Shown in pieces: positions 47,387 through 58,013 of a stretch of 64,000 nt of DNA. Every line of letters starts with the position of its first letter. Position 1 is the stretch's first letter. The notes under the pieces are model-generated. The model had not been told where the DNA came from and made no database searches. It saw only the letters and a program-made list of their open reading frames with translations. The translations under genes were made by a program, and so were the position numbers. This DNA is from Agriotes lineatus (taxonomy: Eukaryota > Arthropoda > Insecta > Coleoptera > Elateridae): assembly GCA_940337035.1 (NCBI GenBank), contig OW679202.1, positions 46,083,763-46,147,762 on the forward strand, read 5' to 3'.

Positions 47387-49963
47387 GATAAATAGATGTA
47401 TGAAAAGTAACTACATTTATCCAAAATAAAGCTTTTTTGGAATTAATAAATAAAAAAATTCAAAAGGTTTCTATTTCCATGAGGTGAAGTATATAATAAA
47501 AACCATAACAAAAACAAAAATAAATTATGAGTCGGTATCAGATGTTAATGTGACATTGTTACATTAAATTTAAATTCACTTTTTTTTAATAAATAAACCG
47601 TTCTACATAGCCCAAAGCTGTGCGTGTTTTGTAATTTACAATGATATTATTGGCTTGATCAAGCGCAAATCTTATCTATACTTACTATTTCATTAATGTA
47701 ATATAATTAAAATTAAGCAACTAACATGAAACAAAATGCAAACAAAAAACATGCATAAACGTGAACCATATCTACTCTAGTTACATAAATTAGTTATAAT
47801 TCACATTGAAAAAAAAATTACTGAATTCTCCTGAGTAGATGTTCTGATATTTCAGGGTGGTTTATGAAATACTTTTTAAATTTTTTTTGTAAACGTATAA
47901 GGTCTACTTTGTTTTACTTCACTTGGAATCTTATTATAAATGTTAGGTGCCAAGTAGCTAAAAGATCTCTGCGAGTATGTTTTGTAAAAGAATGGAACTC
48001 TATAAATTTTCAGTTTTGATCGCGAACTGGAGTATGTTTGCAAATGAAAAAATTTAATCTTAAAGAAATATATTTTACACACTGCGGTGCAATATAAACT
48101 TTTTAAATTTAATAAATGTAGGTCGATAAAAAGGGGCGCTGTGTGGGTCAGTGGCGATACCCTCGCTACACATTTAATGAAAGATTTTTGAATTACAGGT
48201 ACTAGGTCCATCATCCGCAAGATATATTTGGCAAATACATTTCTAACAAAATAAAATCTATACCTAATAAATTGCAATCTTTGCAAAAGTGAACTAACAT
48301 GGTGTTTCCAAGACAAATTTTCTTCTAATATGATTCCTAAATATTTAATTTTATTTGTTTGTTCAATTTCTGGGCAAGTACAGTTTTCTTCACACATTAA
48401 AGATGAATAAAATTTAAGATTTTGAGAAAATACTTTCTTATGCTTTAGATAAAAATTTATATATTTTGTTTGATTACTGTTAATAGACAATCTGTTATAA
48501 CTAAACCATTTATGCAATAGGCTCATGTCGTGTACCATCTCACTGTGATTTGTATTACTATCTCGGTTTGCATACACCAGTGCAGTATCGTCCACAAATG
48601 TAAAAATTTTCCCCTTAAATGGGCCTGAGCAAGGATCATTTATCGCAACAAGAAATAAAATAGCACCCAAAACAGAGCCCTAGGGAACACCACAAAAGAT
48701 CGCCTTAAAATTGCTGTAAGAGCTTCCTACTTTTGTACATTGTTCACGGCCTGTTAAAAATGAACTGAGCCACTTATGTATCTTACCTCTAATTCCCGCA
48801 GCGTATAGTTTTTCCATAAGTATATCAAATGGCACAGTGTCAAAGGCTTTCCTTATATCCAGAAAAAGGCCTGTTACACTATTTCCTCGGTCAATAGACT
48901 GTATAACTAAATTTGTAAATTTAATGAGAGCTAACTCCGTACCTCTGTTTTGCAGAAACCCATACTGATTTTCAGAAAAATAATTTTGTTTGTCTAAAAA
49001 TTGCAATAGCCTTTTACACATGATATTTTCAAAGACTTTTAAAATTATTGACGGCAAAGCCACTGGTCTATAATTTCCACAAACGCTCGTCTTTCCACCC
49101 TTGAAGATTGGAGATACTACTGCTTTCTTTAATTTACTAGAAAAAATGCCGCTGCTTACAGATATATTAAATAAGTATGTCAGAACTCCCGTAAATGTGT
49201 CAACATTTTCCCTTAGAGTTTTGCAGTCAATACCATCCAATCCACAACTTTTGTTCATTTGAAGGGATTCTATTTCCGATTTGACTTCGGCCTCTTGAAG
49301 TGCTATCCATGCAAATGTGCGCAAATTTTTTTTAAGGGGGAACGCTTGAGCATTTTGGTATTTGCCGTTGTCTAATGACACATTCGAAACAGTGGAAAAA
49401 TAATTGTTCATGATTTCGGCAATTTTTGCACTGTCACAGTTACTTCCAGTCCATCTTCCCCTATTACCCTTTCTATGCTTGTTTTGTTTGATTTTATGTT
49501 AGTCGCTTCATTTATAGTTTCCCATTATTTTTTCATGTTCAATCTATTTTCTCGAAACTTTCTTTCGTAGCAATTACTTTTAGTAATTGCTAGAAGGTCA
49601 CTCAATTTCTTACGATTATTCAAATATCTGTTTTTCAATCTTGTGTTGAATGGTTGATTTTTCATTAATTTGTGCATTTTATTTCTTGTTTTTATGAATT
49701 AATGAGGCCTGTGGTTATCCAAGGTTTAAGCTTCTTGTATTTAGATATTTGTGTTTCATATGTACAAGATTTCAGATTTTTTTGTAAATCGATAAGAAGT
49801 CATCAAAAGCTAGTTCTACATTAGATTTTTTGTAAACTGATTGAAAAATATCACATGAAAGTAGACCGTTCAATTTTTGTCGATCAATAAACCTGGCATC
49901 TTTGCAACTTTGCAAAGATAAACTGGGGCTGGATGTATCTACTAAAATGATAGATTGAAACCA
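47387..49963 (-). pseudogene. LINE-1 copy B: CR1/L2-like non-LTR retrotransposon
   Basis: Homologous to 23,562-25,945 and more complete. The upstream ORF (49,411-48,680, 243 codons) holds KSCGLDGIDCKTL, GNYRPVALPSIILKVFEN, NQYGFLQNRGTELALIKF and an intact motif A LFLDIRKAFDTV. It ends at GVP followed by TAG in place of the CAG expected in GVPQGS. The frame then continues (48,670-47,876, 264 codons) with SVLGAILFLVAIND, FVDDTALVY (the usual FADD is FVDD here) and IKYLGIILEENLSWKHHV. The stop is shared with copy A. A linker piece is at 50,266-49,772. The extreme 3' end is cut by the gap. It is inactive. Confidence 0.85.
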
Positions 49964-50191
49964 TCGCCCTCCTAGCAAAGAACCCGTTAACAGGCCAATA
50001 ATCGTGTTCTTAAGCAAAAATACTAAGAAGCTTATTTTTAATAATAAAAAACTCCTTAAGGGCACCAAAATATTAATAAAACAAGACTTAACAAGAAGCA
50101 GAGCGCAAATCTTAAAAGAAGCATCTATTAAATTTGGAAGCAGAAATGTTTGGTCACTAGAGGGAAAAATATTTGCGAAGGTGGATAACAG
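49964..50191 (+). pseudogene. LINE-2 copy B, ORF1 C-terminal remnant (first part)
   Basis: An open frame runs through RPPSKEPVNRPIIVFLSKNT, LKGTKILIKQDLTRSR, ILKEASIKF and VWSLEGKIFAKVDN, and is then interrupted by the hAT insertion. It resumes at 56,101 (RIIRISNFEELSQ) and ends with TAA at 56,177-56,179. The similarity is to the C-terminal domain of LINE ORF1 proteins. It is better preserved than copy A, which has a frameshift in the A run. Confidence 0.65.
50184..50191. repeat. 8-bp target-site duplication, left
   Basis: GATAACAG, repeated at 56,093-56,100. Copy A at about 26,161-26,175 has the single, uninterrupted site, proving the boundaries. Confidence 0.95.
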
Positions 50192-50626
50192 CAGGGCCGT
50201 AACTAAGCAAAAGGATACTGTAGGCAAGCCAACATTTTTGCGCACATACGTAGATAGAAGTGACATAAAATACTAATTTTAGTGTATGACTTCTGTATTA
50301 AATTTCAATATAGTATATGATGTATTTTGAAAACAAATAGGAAGATATTCAAAACTAAATCCAACACTTTACAAAATAAACAACAAACTTCAAATTATAT
50401 ATGTTAAGGTTAAAATATTTGGTAGTTTGTGAAGGTGCATTATTTTTAAGTTTTTGTTACTATGATTAACATGTCTGGAAAATTTTTAACCCTAAAATAT
50501 AATATAATCTTGGCAAATAGAACCAAAGTGGAGGTGCAACTAATGTACCGCGTTGAAGAATGTGTGCTGGTCAGGGATAGAATTCCAATCGGGGCAGAAT
50601 GTTTAGAGTTCTTGCACTGGCGCGAC

Positions 50627-51382
50627 ACAGTGTGGAAATAAAGTAACGGATAAATTCATTAACTTTGTTAATATTAATTTTTATGAAAAAAATCTTGAAG
50701 GGGTATAGCGATTTTAATTGTAGGACATACACTACAACCACATTTATGTTGCTATGTCATTTTTTTAAAAAGTTATTACGTCAGGGCCTTTTTTTTAATG
50801 TCAACCTGTATTTTTTATTATTGATTTTGGAAGTACTTTTATGTTGGTTTCAATGATATACAATTTTCAATATGTTACATCTGGAAAAAATCGTAAAAAT
50901 GGTCTTAAAGTTTAAATATTAAAAACCAATGAAATGAGCAAAATAAATTACGTTTGGCGGAAAGTCATTGACGTCACATTGGTTATTATTGAAATTTAAA
51001 AAACAATTGAAAAATACAACTAGAACTCCATTCAAAGTTAATGCACCGCTAACTAGATTTATTTTGCTCATTTCATTGGTTTTTAATAACTTTAATAACT
51101 TTAAGATCATTTTTATCGATTTTTTCAGATGTAACATATAAAAAATTTCATATCATTGAAAACAACATAAAAAGTATTACCAAAATCAATAATAAAAAAT
51201 ACAGGTTGTCATTTAAAAAAAGTCGATGACATCATACCTTTTAAAACAAATGACATAGCAACATAATGGTGGTTGTAGTGTATGTCCTACAATTAAAATC
51301 GCTATACCCCTTCAAAATTTTTTCATAAAAATTAATACTAACAAAGTTAATGAATTTATCCGTTACATTATTTCCACACTGT
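50627..51382. mobile_element. 756-bp palindromic fold-back element
   Basis: Both ends read ACAGTGTGGAAATAA on opposite strands and continue to pair inward for roughly 300 bp per arm (AACGGATAAATTCATTAAC, TAGCGATTTTAATTGTAGG). The middle (about 50,890-51,110) shows a second, inner inverted repeat around AATGAGCAAAATAAAT. No ORF with a domain. Flanking bases do not give a clear target duplication. It lies nested inside the hAT element. Confidence 0.75.
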
Positions 51383-51849
51383 ATGTTTGTCAAAGTGCCC
51401 TATTTTTCGGAGTTGTTGGCGTATGCGATTATTTGAAGCAATAATTAATTATAATGGGATGAGTTCCAACAATGCGGTGCTATGCGTATTTTTAGTTAAT
51501 GCGTCAGATGATAGCTACTATAGAATGCACGTGTAAGTTGGTTTCATCATGTTGGTAGCTTTGTTTGGAGGCTACAGCAAACGATAGATTCCAGAGGTTC
51601 TTGCTCATGATGAATGATTACGTGATAGTTAAGGAAAGTGAAGACATGTTGTTTCGGCTAGGGATCCCGCGAAGACATGTTGCTCCGCCTAGGCATCGGA
51701 TACTTACTAATTTTATACGGGTTGCAACAATAGTTGAAGTTGAAGGTGCTCGGGGGACGGTCACCCCCGGTCAGTACAATTATTGTTATCATTAGTCAGG
51801 TTAGTATTTTTTTCTTCTATTTAAATTTAACTGCCTGCAACCATCACTC
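51383..51849. other. hAT interior, unidentified
   Basis: One 76-codon plus-strand ORF (51,565-51,795) contains SEDMLFRLGIPRRHVAP, faintly like the N-terminal region of Harbinger-type nucleases, but it is too short to assign. No paired terminal repeats. Confidence 0.3.
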
Positions 51850-52143
51850 ACAAGAGGAGTGGAGTCACAGATGCCATCACAAGAATAGCAAGTCTCAAGT
51901 GGAACTGGGCGAGCCACCTAGCCAGAACAAATGATGATGGATGGACATTGAAAATATCCGAATGGAGACCGCGCGAGCATGCCTTCCGCAACAGAGGCAG
52001 ACCGCCCACGCTATGGTCAGATGATCTCAAACGCATCCGCACCAACTAGATAAATGCAGCGCAAGACAGGGAGAAATGGAGATCTTTACGGGAGGCTTAC
52101 GTCCAACAGTGGACAACTGTATAGCTGTTTGATGATGATGAAC
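51850..52143 (+). pseudogene. RTE retrotransposon 3'-terminal fragment
   Basis: A plus-strand frame reads RIASLKWNWASHLARTNDDG, then ISEWRPRE, GRPPTLWSDDLKRIRT, a stop, AAQDREKWRSLREAYVQQWT. This is the characteristic C-terminal tail of RTE-type polyproteins (pattern RWAGHIAR, GRPPTRWxDD, AQDRxxWR). It ends in a short (GATGAT)n repeat at about 52,130-52,142, as RTE 3' ends do. Only the last ~95 codons are present, a strong 5' truncation. Confidence 0.8.
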
Positions 52144-52401
52144 CATCACTGCGCCAAGAAAGGCTTACACTTGCACTGTTTGCACCCCACCGCCGCATTG
52201 TGGTAATGAGTGAGTCGCGTCCACCACTTTGATACATTGTAAAAGCATCAGCATCTGAATTTTAATATAACACAAAAACGCGTCTAACACAAAATAAAAT
52301 ATAAATAAAATTAGATAAAGACAAAAATATAAAACATAATTCTAATAACGGGAGTACATATTATATTATAAATAAAACAGAACATATATTATTTTCTTAT
52401 A
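52144..52401. other. hAT interior, AT-rich spacer
   Basis: A-rich, non-coding sequence between the RTE fragment and the MITE; nothing recognised. Confidence 0.4.
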
Positions 52402-52859
52402 CCATGTGTCCACAGAGTTTCGCACCATGGAATTAGAGCAACGTTAATTTATCCCAAAGATCAGCTCTTGCTTTTACGAAAACAGCTTAATGACAAACCC
52501 TATCATATTTATTTTTCTGTGGCAATAAACGGTTAGTCGTATTCAACTTGACGTGTGGTGTCAAATTGGACGATAGCAGGTTAGGTTTTGCGTCAGTTTT
52601 GACACAGACTGATACAAAACCCAACCTGCTAACCTCGAATTTGACATAGACTTGCAGTGCCACCAACATATTATTCATACGTTGTATAGCCATGGCCATT
52701 CAAAAACGTTCGAAGACACTTTATTTGTTACTTGCAAATTCAGTTTTAATGGTCAGTGCTTAGCAACCGTTTGACTATCAACTGCCACCGGAAGAGTAGA
52801 TCTTTAAAATAAACTAGCATCACTCCAGCGTCTTGGTGCGTAGTCTCGTGGACGCACGG
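52402..52859. mobile_element. MITE related to 10,052-10,287, with inner hairpin
   Basis: Flanked by TA on both sides. The left end CCATGTGTCCACAGAGTTTC then GCACCATGG pairs imperfectly with the right end, and both resemble the 10,052-10,287 termini. It is longer (458 bp) because of an inner palindrome at about 52,557-52,650 (AGCAGGTTAGGTTTTG / CAAAACCCAACCTGCT). No transposase. Confidence 0.7.
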
Positions 52860-53679
52860 TATATAAACTAACTGCAGCCTGGGGCGCACGCTGAATTTAA
52901 AGTTTCGTGCTTTAGTGTAAGATACGCGCAGATCTTCCTGCCACAAATGCCACCCGAACTAGCATCGGGCGGCGATGACGGAAAATCGATTTGTAAGGGT
53001 GTGGTTAAACGTAGCGTTTGGGCGCATTCAGAAAGCCAGTAATAAATCTTCTTTATTATTAGATGAAATACACTTCCTCTCGTAGTTTTAAAGAACACAA
53101 CCAATAAGCATAATAAATAACTGCTTCTTGCGATAATATTCCTATTAAAAGTAATGAAAAGTTTATTTACAAAAACCCGAAAATAGTAAACCGTTGAATA
53201 AAGCCTTGGTACTTTAACCGGTTTAACATGGCATGTAGTGTTGTGCTTTATTATAAAGGTATGATGCGTGTTCGGCCTGCGTGTCTGCCTGTCTGCGTCT
53301 GTCACGTTTTTATTGTCGTCGATCGGGCGTTTTCTTTTACTATTTCAGTATTATTAGAAACACAAACAAAATAATGGGAATGCGAATAAAAAATATAAAA
53401 CGCAATTCTACATAATAACTTCACGTGATTATGTTTATTGCTTAGTATCATATGAACACAAAACATAAATTAGAATAATACTTAAAGGTACTTTTCGTAC
53501 CTGTCACCTCACCTTAAAAGTTTAATTTATTGGTATTTATTTTAGCTACAAGTTTTTCTTCATTTTTTTGTTGCAAATTTTGAAATATATAGTTCAAATA
53601 AGATAGTTTGTAATTTCTCCATTGATATTAAGCCTGTGTGAGACACTCTGTTTTGACATAATTGACTTTAGAAACTTCG
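52860..53679. other. hAT interior, unidentified
   Basis: A 145-codon minus-strand ORF (53,305-52,868) overlaps the right end of the MITE region and has no recognised domain. The rest is AT-rich spacer. Confidence 0.35.
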
Positions 53680-55815
53680 TCTTCTTCTTCTTCTTCTTCG
53701 CATGACTAGGATTGCTCCTGTTTGTCTACCTCCTAATCAGTTTCTGTTGTGGTTGATTGTATATTATCTTTCCACCTTTTTGGCGGTCTTCCAACTGGTC
53801 TTCTACTATAGGGTTTGTTGTTCTTACATATTTTTGCTATTCGGTCCGGTCCCATCCTGTCTACATGTTCATTCCATTTCCTCTTTCTCGTTTTATCCAC
53901 TTGTTAATGTTTTGGATGCACCATTGCTCTCGTATGGCACTGTTTCTTTGTCTATCTCTCAACGTAATGCCTTTTATCGTTTTTAGTACTTTCATTTCTA
54001 CATTATTAATTTTCTGTTTTGTTTTATTCGTGTCTGCCCTAGTCTCCGCTGCGTAAGTTAGGATTGGTCTCATGGTAGTCTTATATACTCTCATCTTGCT
54101 TTCTGTGGTCATATATTTATTCCTCAATATGGTTTCTCTTAGACAGCTACTAACTCTCGTCGCTTTGATTGCTTGCCTCGTTACCTCGGATGTCAAGTTT
54201 CTTTCGCTGGTGATTTCAATTCCTAAGTAATTAAATGTCATGACCTGTTCTATGCTTTTCCCCTCTATTTCCAATTTGCATCTACGTGGTTCTTTACTGA
54301 TTACCATACATTTAGTCTTTTCTGCTGAAATTTTCATGTTATATGACCGTGCTGTCACATTGAAGGTATGGAGTTGTCTTTGTAAGTCGTCTTCATTGTT
54401 AGCTATCAAAACCGCGTCATCAGCGTAGCATACTGTAGTGATTTTATGAGCTCCCATTCTGTATCCTTCTCGTTTTTTTTACTTCGTGAATTATTTGATT
54501 CATTATCATGTTGAATAGTAGAGGGCTAAGTGAGTTCCCTTGTTTTATTCCTCCCTTTAGGTCTATGTATTTTGTTTCCTCTCTTGGCATTCTGATCTTT
54601 GCTTTATTATTCACGTTGATTTCTTTAATTAATTCTATTATCTGCTGTTCTATTTGCTGTATTTCTAGTAGGTTCATAATATCATTCCGCCTTACCCTAT
54701 CGAAGGCGCTTTTTAGGTCCACGAAGCACATATATGCGGTCTTGTTGTATTCGATGGACTTTTCAACTATTTGTCGGATAATAAAAGTAGCGTCAATAGT
54801 GCTGCAGTTCTTTCTAAAACCTTGTTGTTCTTCCGCCATATCTATTTTTCCTTCTATATTATCCTTTATTATTGCAGTTAATAGTTTGAGAGTACTATTC
54901 ATTAAGCTGATGCCCCGGTAGTTTTCGGGCATTTTCCTGTCTCCTTTCTTTAGTATTGGTATTAGGAGACTTTTCTTCCACTCTTTTGGCACCTTCCCAG
55001 TGTTTATTATGCTATTGAATAGTTTTTGGATCCATATTCCTAGTGTTGTCCCTCCATATTTTATGAGTTCGTTTTGTATCCCGTCTGGACCTGGCGCCTT
55101 TCTGTTCTTCAGTTGCTTTATCCGTATGTTTATTTCTTCTTCTAATACTTGCACTTCTTCTCTGTTTCCCTCGTTGTTCGTTACTATGTCATCTTCTTCT
55201 GTTTCTCCGTATAGTTTTGTGAAGTGTTCGATCCATTGTTCTTCTGTGATATCATTTATTCGAATGAATTCGTTCATGTCTTTTTTTTATCTTTTTATCA
55301 TTTTCCACACTTTTCTTTGGGATCCGTATAGGTCGTGTTCCATATCTTTGGTTAATTTCTCCCAGTGTTCTTTTTTGATGTTGTCTATTTCTTGATTGAC
55401 TCTATTTCTTATTATCACGTATTCTTCTCTAGCCTCGGGCGGTTTCCTTCTTTTGTAGGTTAAAAACGCTTGTTTCTTTTCTTTTGCTAATATTTTAACC
55501 CTGTCATCATACCATGGTGTTTTATATTCTCTTTTGTTTGTATTTATTTTTCTTTTACCCAAGGCCTCTACTGCTGCTTGTTGAATACTTTCTTTAATGA
55601 TTTTCCAACTTTCTTCTATGTCTGTTACTGTTGCTAAGTTGTGCATGTGTAGTTTCTCTGTTAGTCTGTTGCAATACAGGTTTTTAGTCCCCTCATTTTC
55701 GAGGCTTTCTATATTTAGTCGTTCTTCAATTTTTGTATTTCTTGACTTCACAGGCTTTATTGATATATTTATTTTCCCCAATATAAGTCCGTGATCTGAT
55801 CCTATGTGATCCTAT
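53680..55815 (-). pseudogene. 5'-truncated RTE-type retrotransposon
   Basis: The minus-strand element begins inside the endonuclease at its SDH motif (SDHGLILGKINIS, near 55,800). It runs through the linker (55,781-55,287) and RT (55,277-54,444: NRKAPGPDGIQNELI, NYRGISLMNSTLK, EEQQGFRKNCSTIDA, CFVDLKSAFDRV, GIKQGNSLSPLLFN), then after a frameshift the catalytic VCYADDAVLIANNEDD and KISAEKTKCMVIS (54,457-53,861). The tail shifts frame again near 53,870 and ends with RPVGRPPKRWKDNIQ-like text and a (GAA)n repeat (53,681-53,700). Both catalytic motifs are intact, so it is much younger than the RTE at 18,170. Only two or three frameshifts separate its parts. Confidence 0.85.
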
Positions 55816-56092
55816 GAAACTTCGTAAATTGTTATAATGTAGAATATGATCGTTAGCATGGAATGTAATATGTCGACCAGATTAGGAGCAATTCCTATGA
55901 TTATAATTAGCATTATTTAGGGTAAAACCGTAATATTACAAATTAATTCGTCCTTAAAATTGCCCACTCATTGATTTGTTTTTGTTTCATTAGTATGAAA
56001 GAAATAATTTTTTTCTACTCTCATTTTGGCGCCCCTGGTCGCTTGCGCCTGTAGGCGGGGGCCTACTCCGCCTATACCTAGTTACGGCCCTG
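55816..56092. other. right subterminal region of the hAT element
   Basis: Non-coding, ending in the GC-rich subterminal block and the TIR. The RTE above is truncated against this sequence. Confidence 0.5.
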
Positions 56093-56100
56093 GATAACAG
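56093..56100. repeat. 8-bp target-site duplication, right
   Basis: GATAACAG, identical to 50,184-50,191. Confidence 0.95.
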
Positions 56101-57343
56101 GATAATACGCATATCAAACTTCGAAGAACTGTCGCAATATAATTTAATCGCTACAGATAGCCAGCAACCTGGTCTTTAAGCATACGTTTGAGGAACGTGT
56201 GTATAAAAGAAAGAATCGTGCTGCACTTGTACCCAGATAGCATTACCTTTTAATTCCTTCATTGTTACACTTAAAATAAATTTTAATTAATTTGGCTTTT
56301 AATTAGCGTACATAAAACAAAATGTTTATGTTTGATATTATAATTTACGTTGCATTTATTTCCTATTGATTTTAAATTAATTTTGAATTTTGGTTGTTTT
56401 ACACTAAGGTTGATACTATAATTAACTTATAGCACTTATAATTTTTGTTATTATGTACTATGTTATTTAGGTATTCGATGTCATGAGTGTAGTAAGGGTG
56501 GCACATCTAACCATAAGATCTCTCATTCCAAAAATGCATGAACTGTCTGATTATCTCAGCTCCAACGAGATTGACGTATTTACTGTCAGTGAGACGTGGC
56601 TCACACCAGCGGTAAGTGATAATTACATTTTTATCAAGGGATACAGTACATTACTTAAAGATCGTCTTTCGAGAGGAGGCGGTGTCTGCATATTTATTCG
56701 TGATACTTTTAACTATCAAATTATAAACAGTAATGAGAATATTGAACAACTTTGGATTAATATTAAACTACATTCAATTTCACTTGTAGTCGGTGTAATT
56801 TATAAAGCGCCAACTGTTGATTACAAGTTTTTCCAAATGAATTGGAAGAATCTTTATCTTATTTTGCGTCTTCTGCTGATAACATCATCTGTTTAGGTGA
56901 TATAAATATTGACATGTTAGATGTTGATCATAATGCAACTGTTTCTTTTAATACGATGTGTGAAACACTAAATTTTAAACAAATCATTAATGAGCCAACA
57001 AGAGTAACGAGAAACACATCTACCTCTACCCATAATCGACCCTATTTATAAAACGTTTAGAGATTTTAATCATTTTAATTTTGATCTATTTTATAGTGAC
57101 CTTTGTAAAACTCCCTTCCAGAATATTTGTAATATTGATAATGTGGATGATAAAATTCAGTATTTTAATAAATGTATTATAGATCTATTTGATCTGCATG
57201 CACCCTATCGAACAGTAAAAATCACTAAACGAAAGTCTCCTTGGCTGACTGATAATATACGTTTAATGATGACTTTAAGAGATAAAGCTAAGCGACGTTA
57301 TCGGAAAACTAAGCGTCCAACACATTCTGAATATTATAAAACA

Positions 57344-57514
57344 CAAGCAAACTGCGCGCTACGCCCACGTGAAATAGGATACGCGAAAGGTCAAGCTCCG
57401 AGCGGAGCGCTAAGATAAGAAAAACAAAACCTAAACAAATATAAACATTGGTGAAGCCGGAACGTGAGATTTTATTGTGCCACAGACACACATTAAGGAA
57501 AATTATAATATAGA
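57344..57514 (-). mobile_element. Helitron-like non-autonomous element, copy 1 (171 bp)
   Basis: Copy A has the empty site AAACA/TTTCG. On the minus strand the insert starts TCTATATTATAATTTTCC and ends GCGCAGTTTGCTTG, inserted between A and T with no target duplication. Canonical Helitrons begin TC, end CTRR and insert at A/T. Here the end is CTTG, one base off. A GC-rich near-palindrome (GGGCGTAGCGCGC) lies about nine bases before the 3' end. It interrupts the LINE-2 coding region. Confidence 0.55.
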
Positions 57515-57818
57515 TTGCGAAATCTTACAACTATTAGTATTAGAAACGAGAAAAAGGCTTATTTTAATTTCAATATAAAAAAATGTAGCTCTAAGCACAT
57601 ATGGAAAGAACTACGATTACTAACAATTGCACCAAATAAAAATAAATCTTTGCCGAAAGCCTTAATGCAATCTGATGCTATTAACAACTTTTTTGTAAAT
57701 AACATTCCCTCCACCGATGTGAATCAAAATCTATTACACTACTACACTAATAATATAGTTAGTGATACTATTGTGGAGCATTCCTTTATTGCCGTTGACG
57801 TAGACTGTGTTCAAAAAA

Positions 57819-58013
57819 TCTATAATATAATTTTCCTTAATGTGTGTCTGTGGCACAAAATAAAATCTCACGTTCCGGCTTCACAGATGTTTATATTTGT
57901 TTAGGTTTTGTTTTTCTTATCTTAGCGCTCGGATCGAAGCTTGACCTTTCGCGTATCCTATTTCACGTGCCCGCCAATTCAAGACTCGCAGCGCGTAGCG
58001 CGCGGTTTGCTTG
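57819..58013 (+). mobile_element. Helitron-like non-autonomous element, copy 2 (195 bp)
   Basis: Same family as 57,344-57,514 but in the opposite orientation, inserted 305 bases away in the same LINE. It starts TCTATAATATAATTTTCC and ends GGTTTGCTTG, preceded by the hairpin GCGCGTAGCGCGC. The empty site in copy A is AAAAAA/TGTTAAA, again at A/T with no target duplication. It carries about 20 extra bases (CCGCCAATTCAAGACTCGCA) near the 3' end relative to copy 1. Its ORFs on either strand are not genes. Confidence 0.6.

Larger units (their letters stand above)
50192..56092. mobile_element. 5.9-kb hAT-type DNA element with nested insertions
   Basis: Terminal inverted repeats are CAGGGCCGTAACTA at the left and TAGTTACGGCCCTG at the right, with an 8-bp duplication GATAACAG on both sides. 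These are the hallmarks of hAT transposons (CAGGG-type ends, 8-bp duplication). The right subterminal region (GCGCCCCTGG, TAGGCGGGGGCCTACTCC) is also hAT-like. No hAT transposase or dimerisation domain is recognisable, so it is non-autonomous. Its interior contains a palindrome, an RTE 3' fragment, a MITE and a 5'-truncated RTE. It is absent from copy A. Confidence 0.9.

Noticed and set aside
47162..47395. 77-codon ORF crossing the N block
   Set aside because: It depends on undetermined bases.
53284..53300. Short TCTG/CTGT-rich run as a regulatory site
   Set aside because: Simple low-complexity sequence without further support.
54508..55395. Plus-strand ORFs of 137 and 131 codons
   Set aside because: They are antisense to the RTE reverse transcriptase frame, which has clear RT motifs.
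57344..58013. Inversion of the LINE segment between the two inverted inserts
   Set aside because: The sequence between them (57,515-57,818) runs in the same direction as in copy A, so the two inserts are independent.
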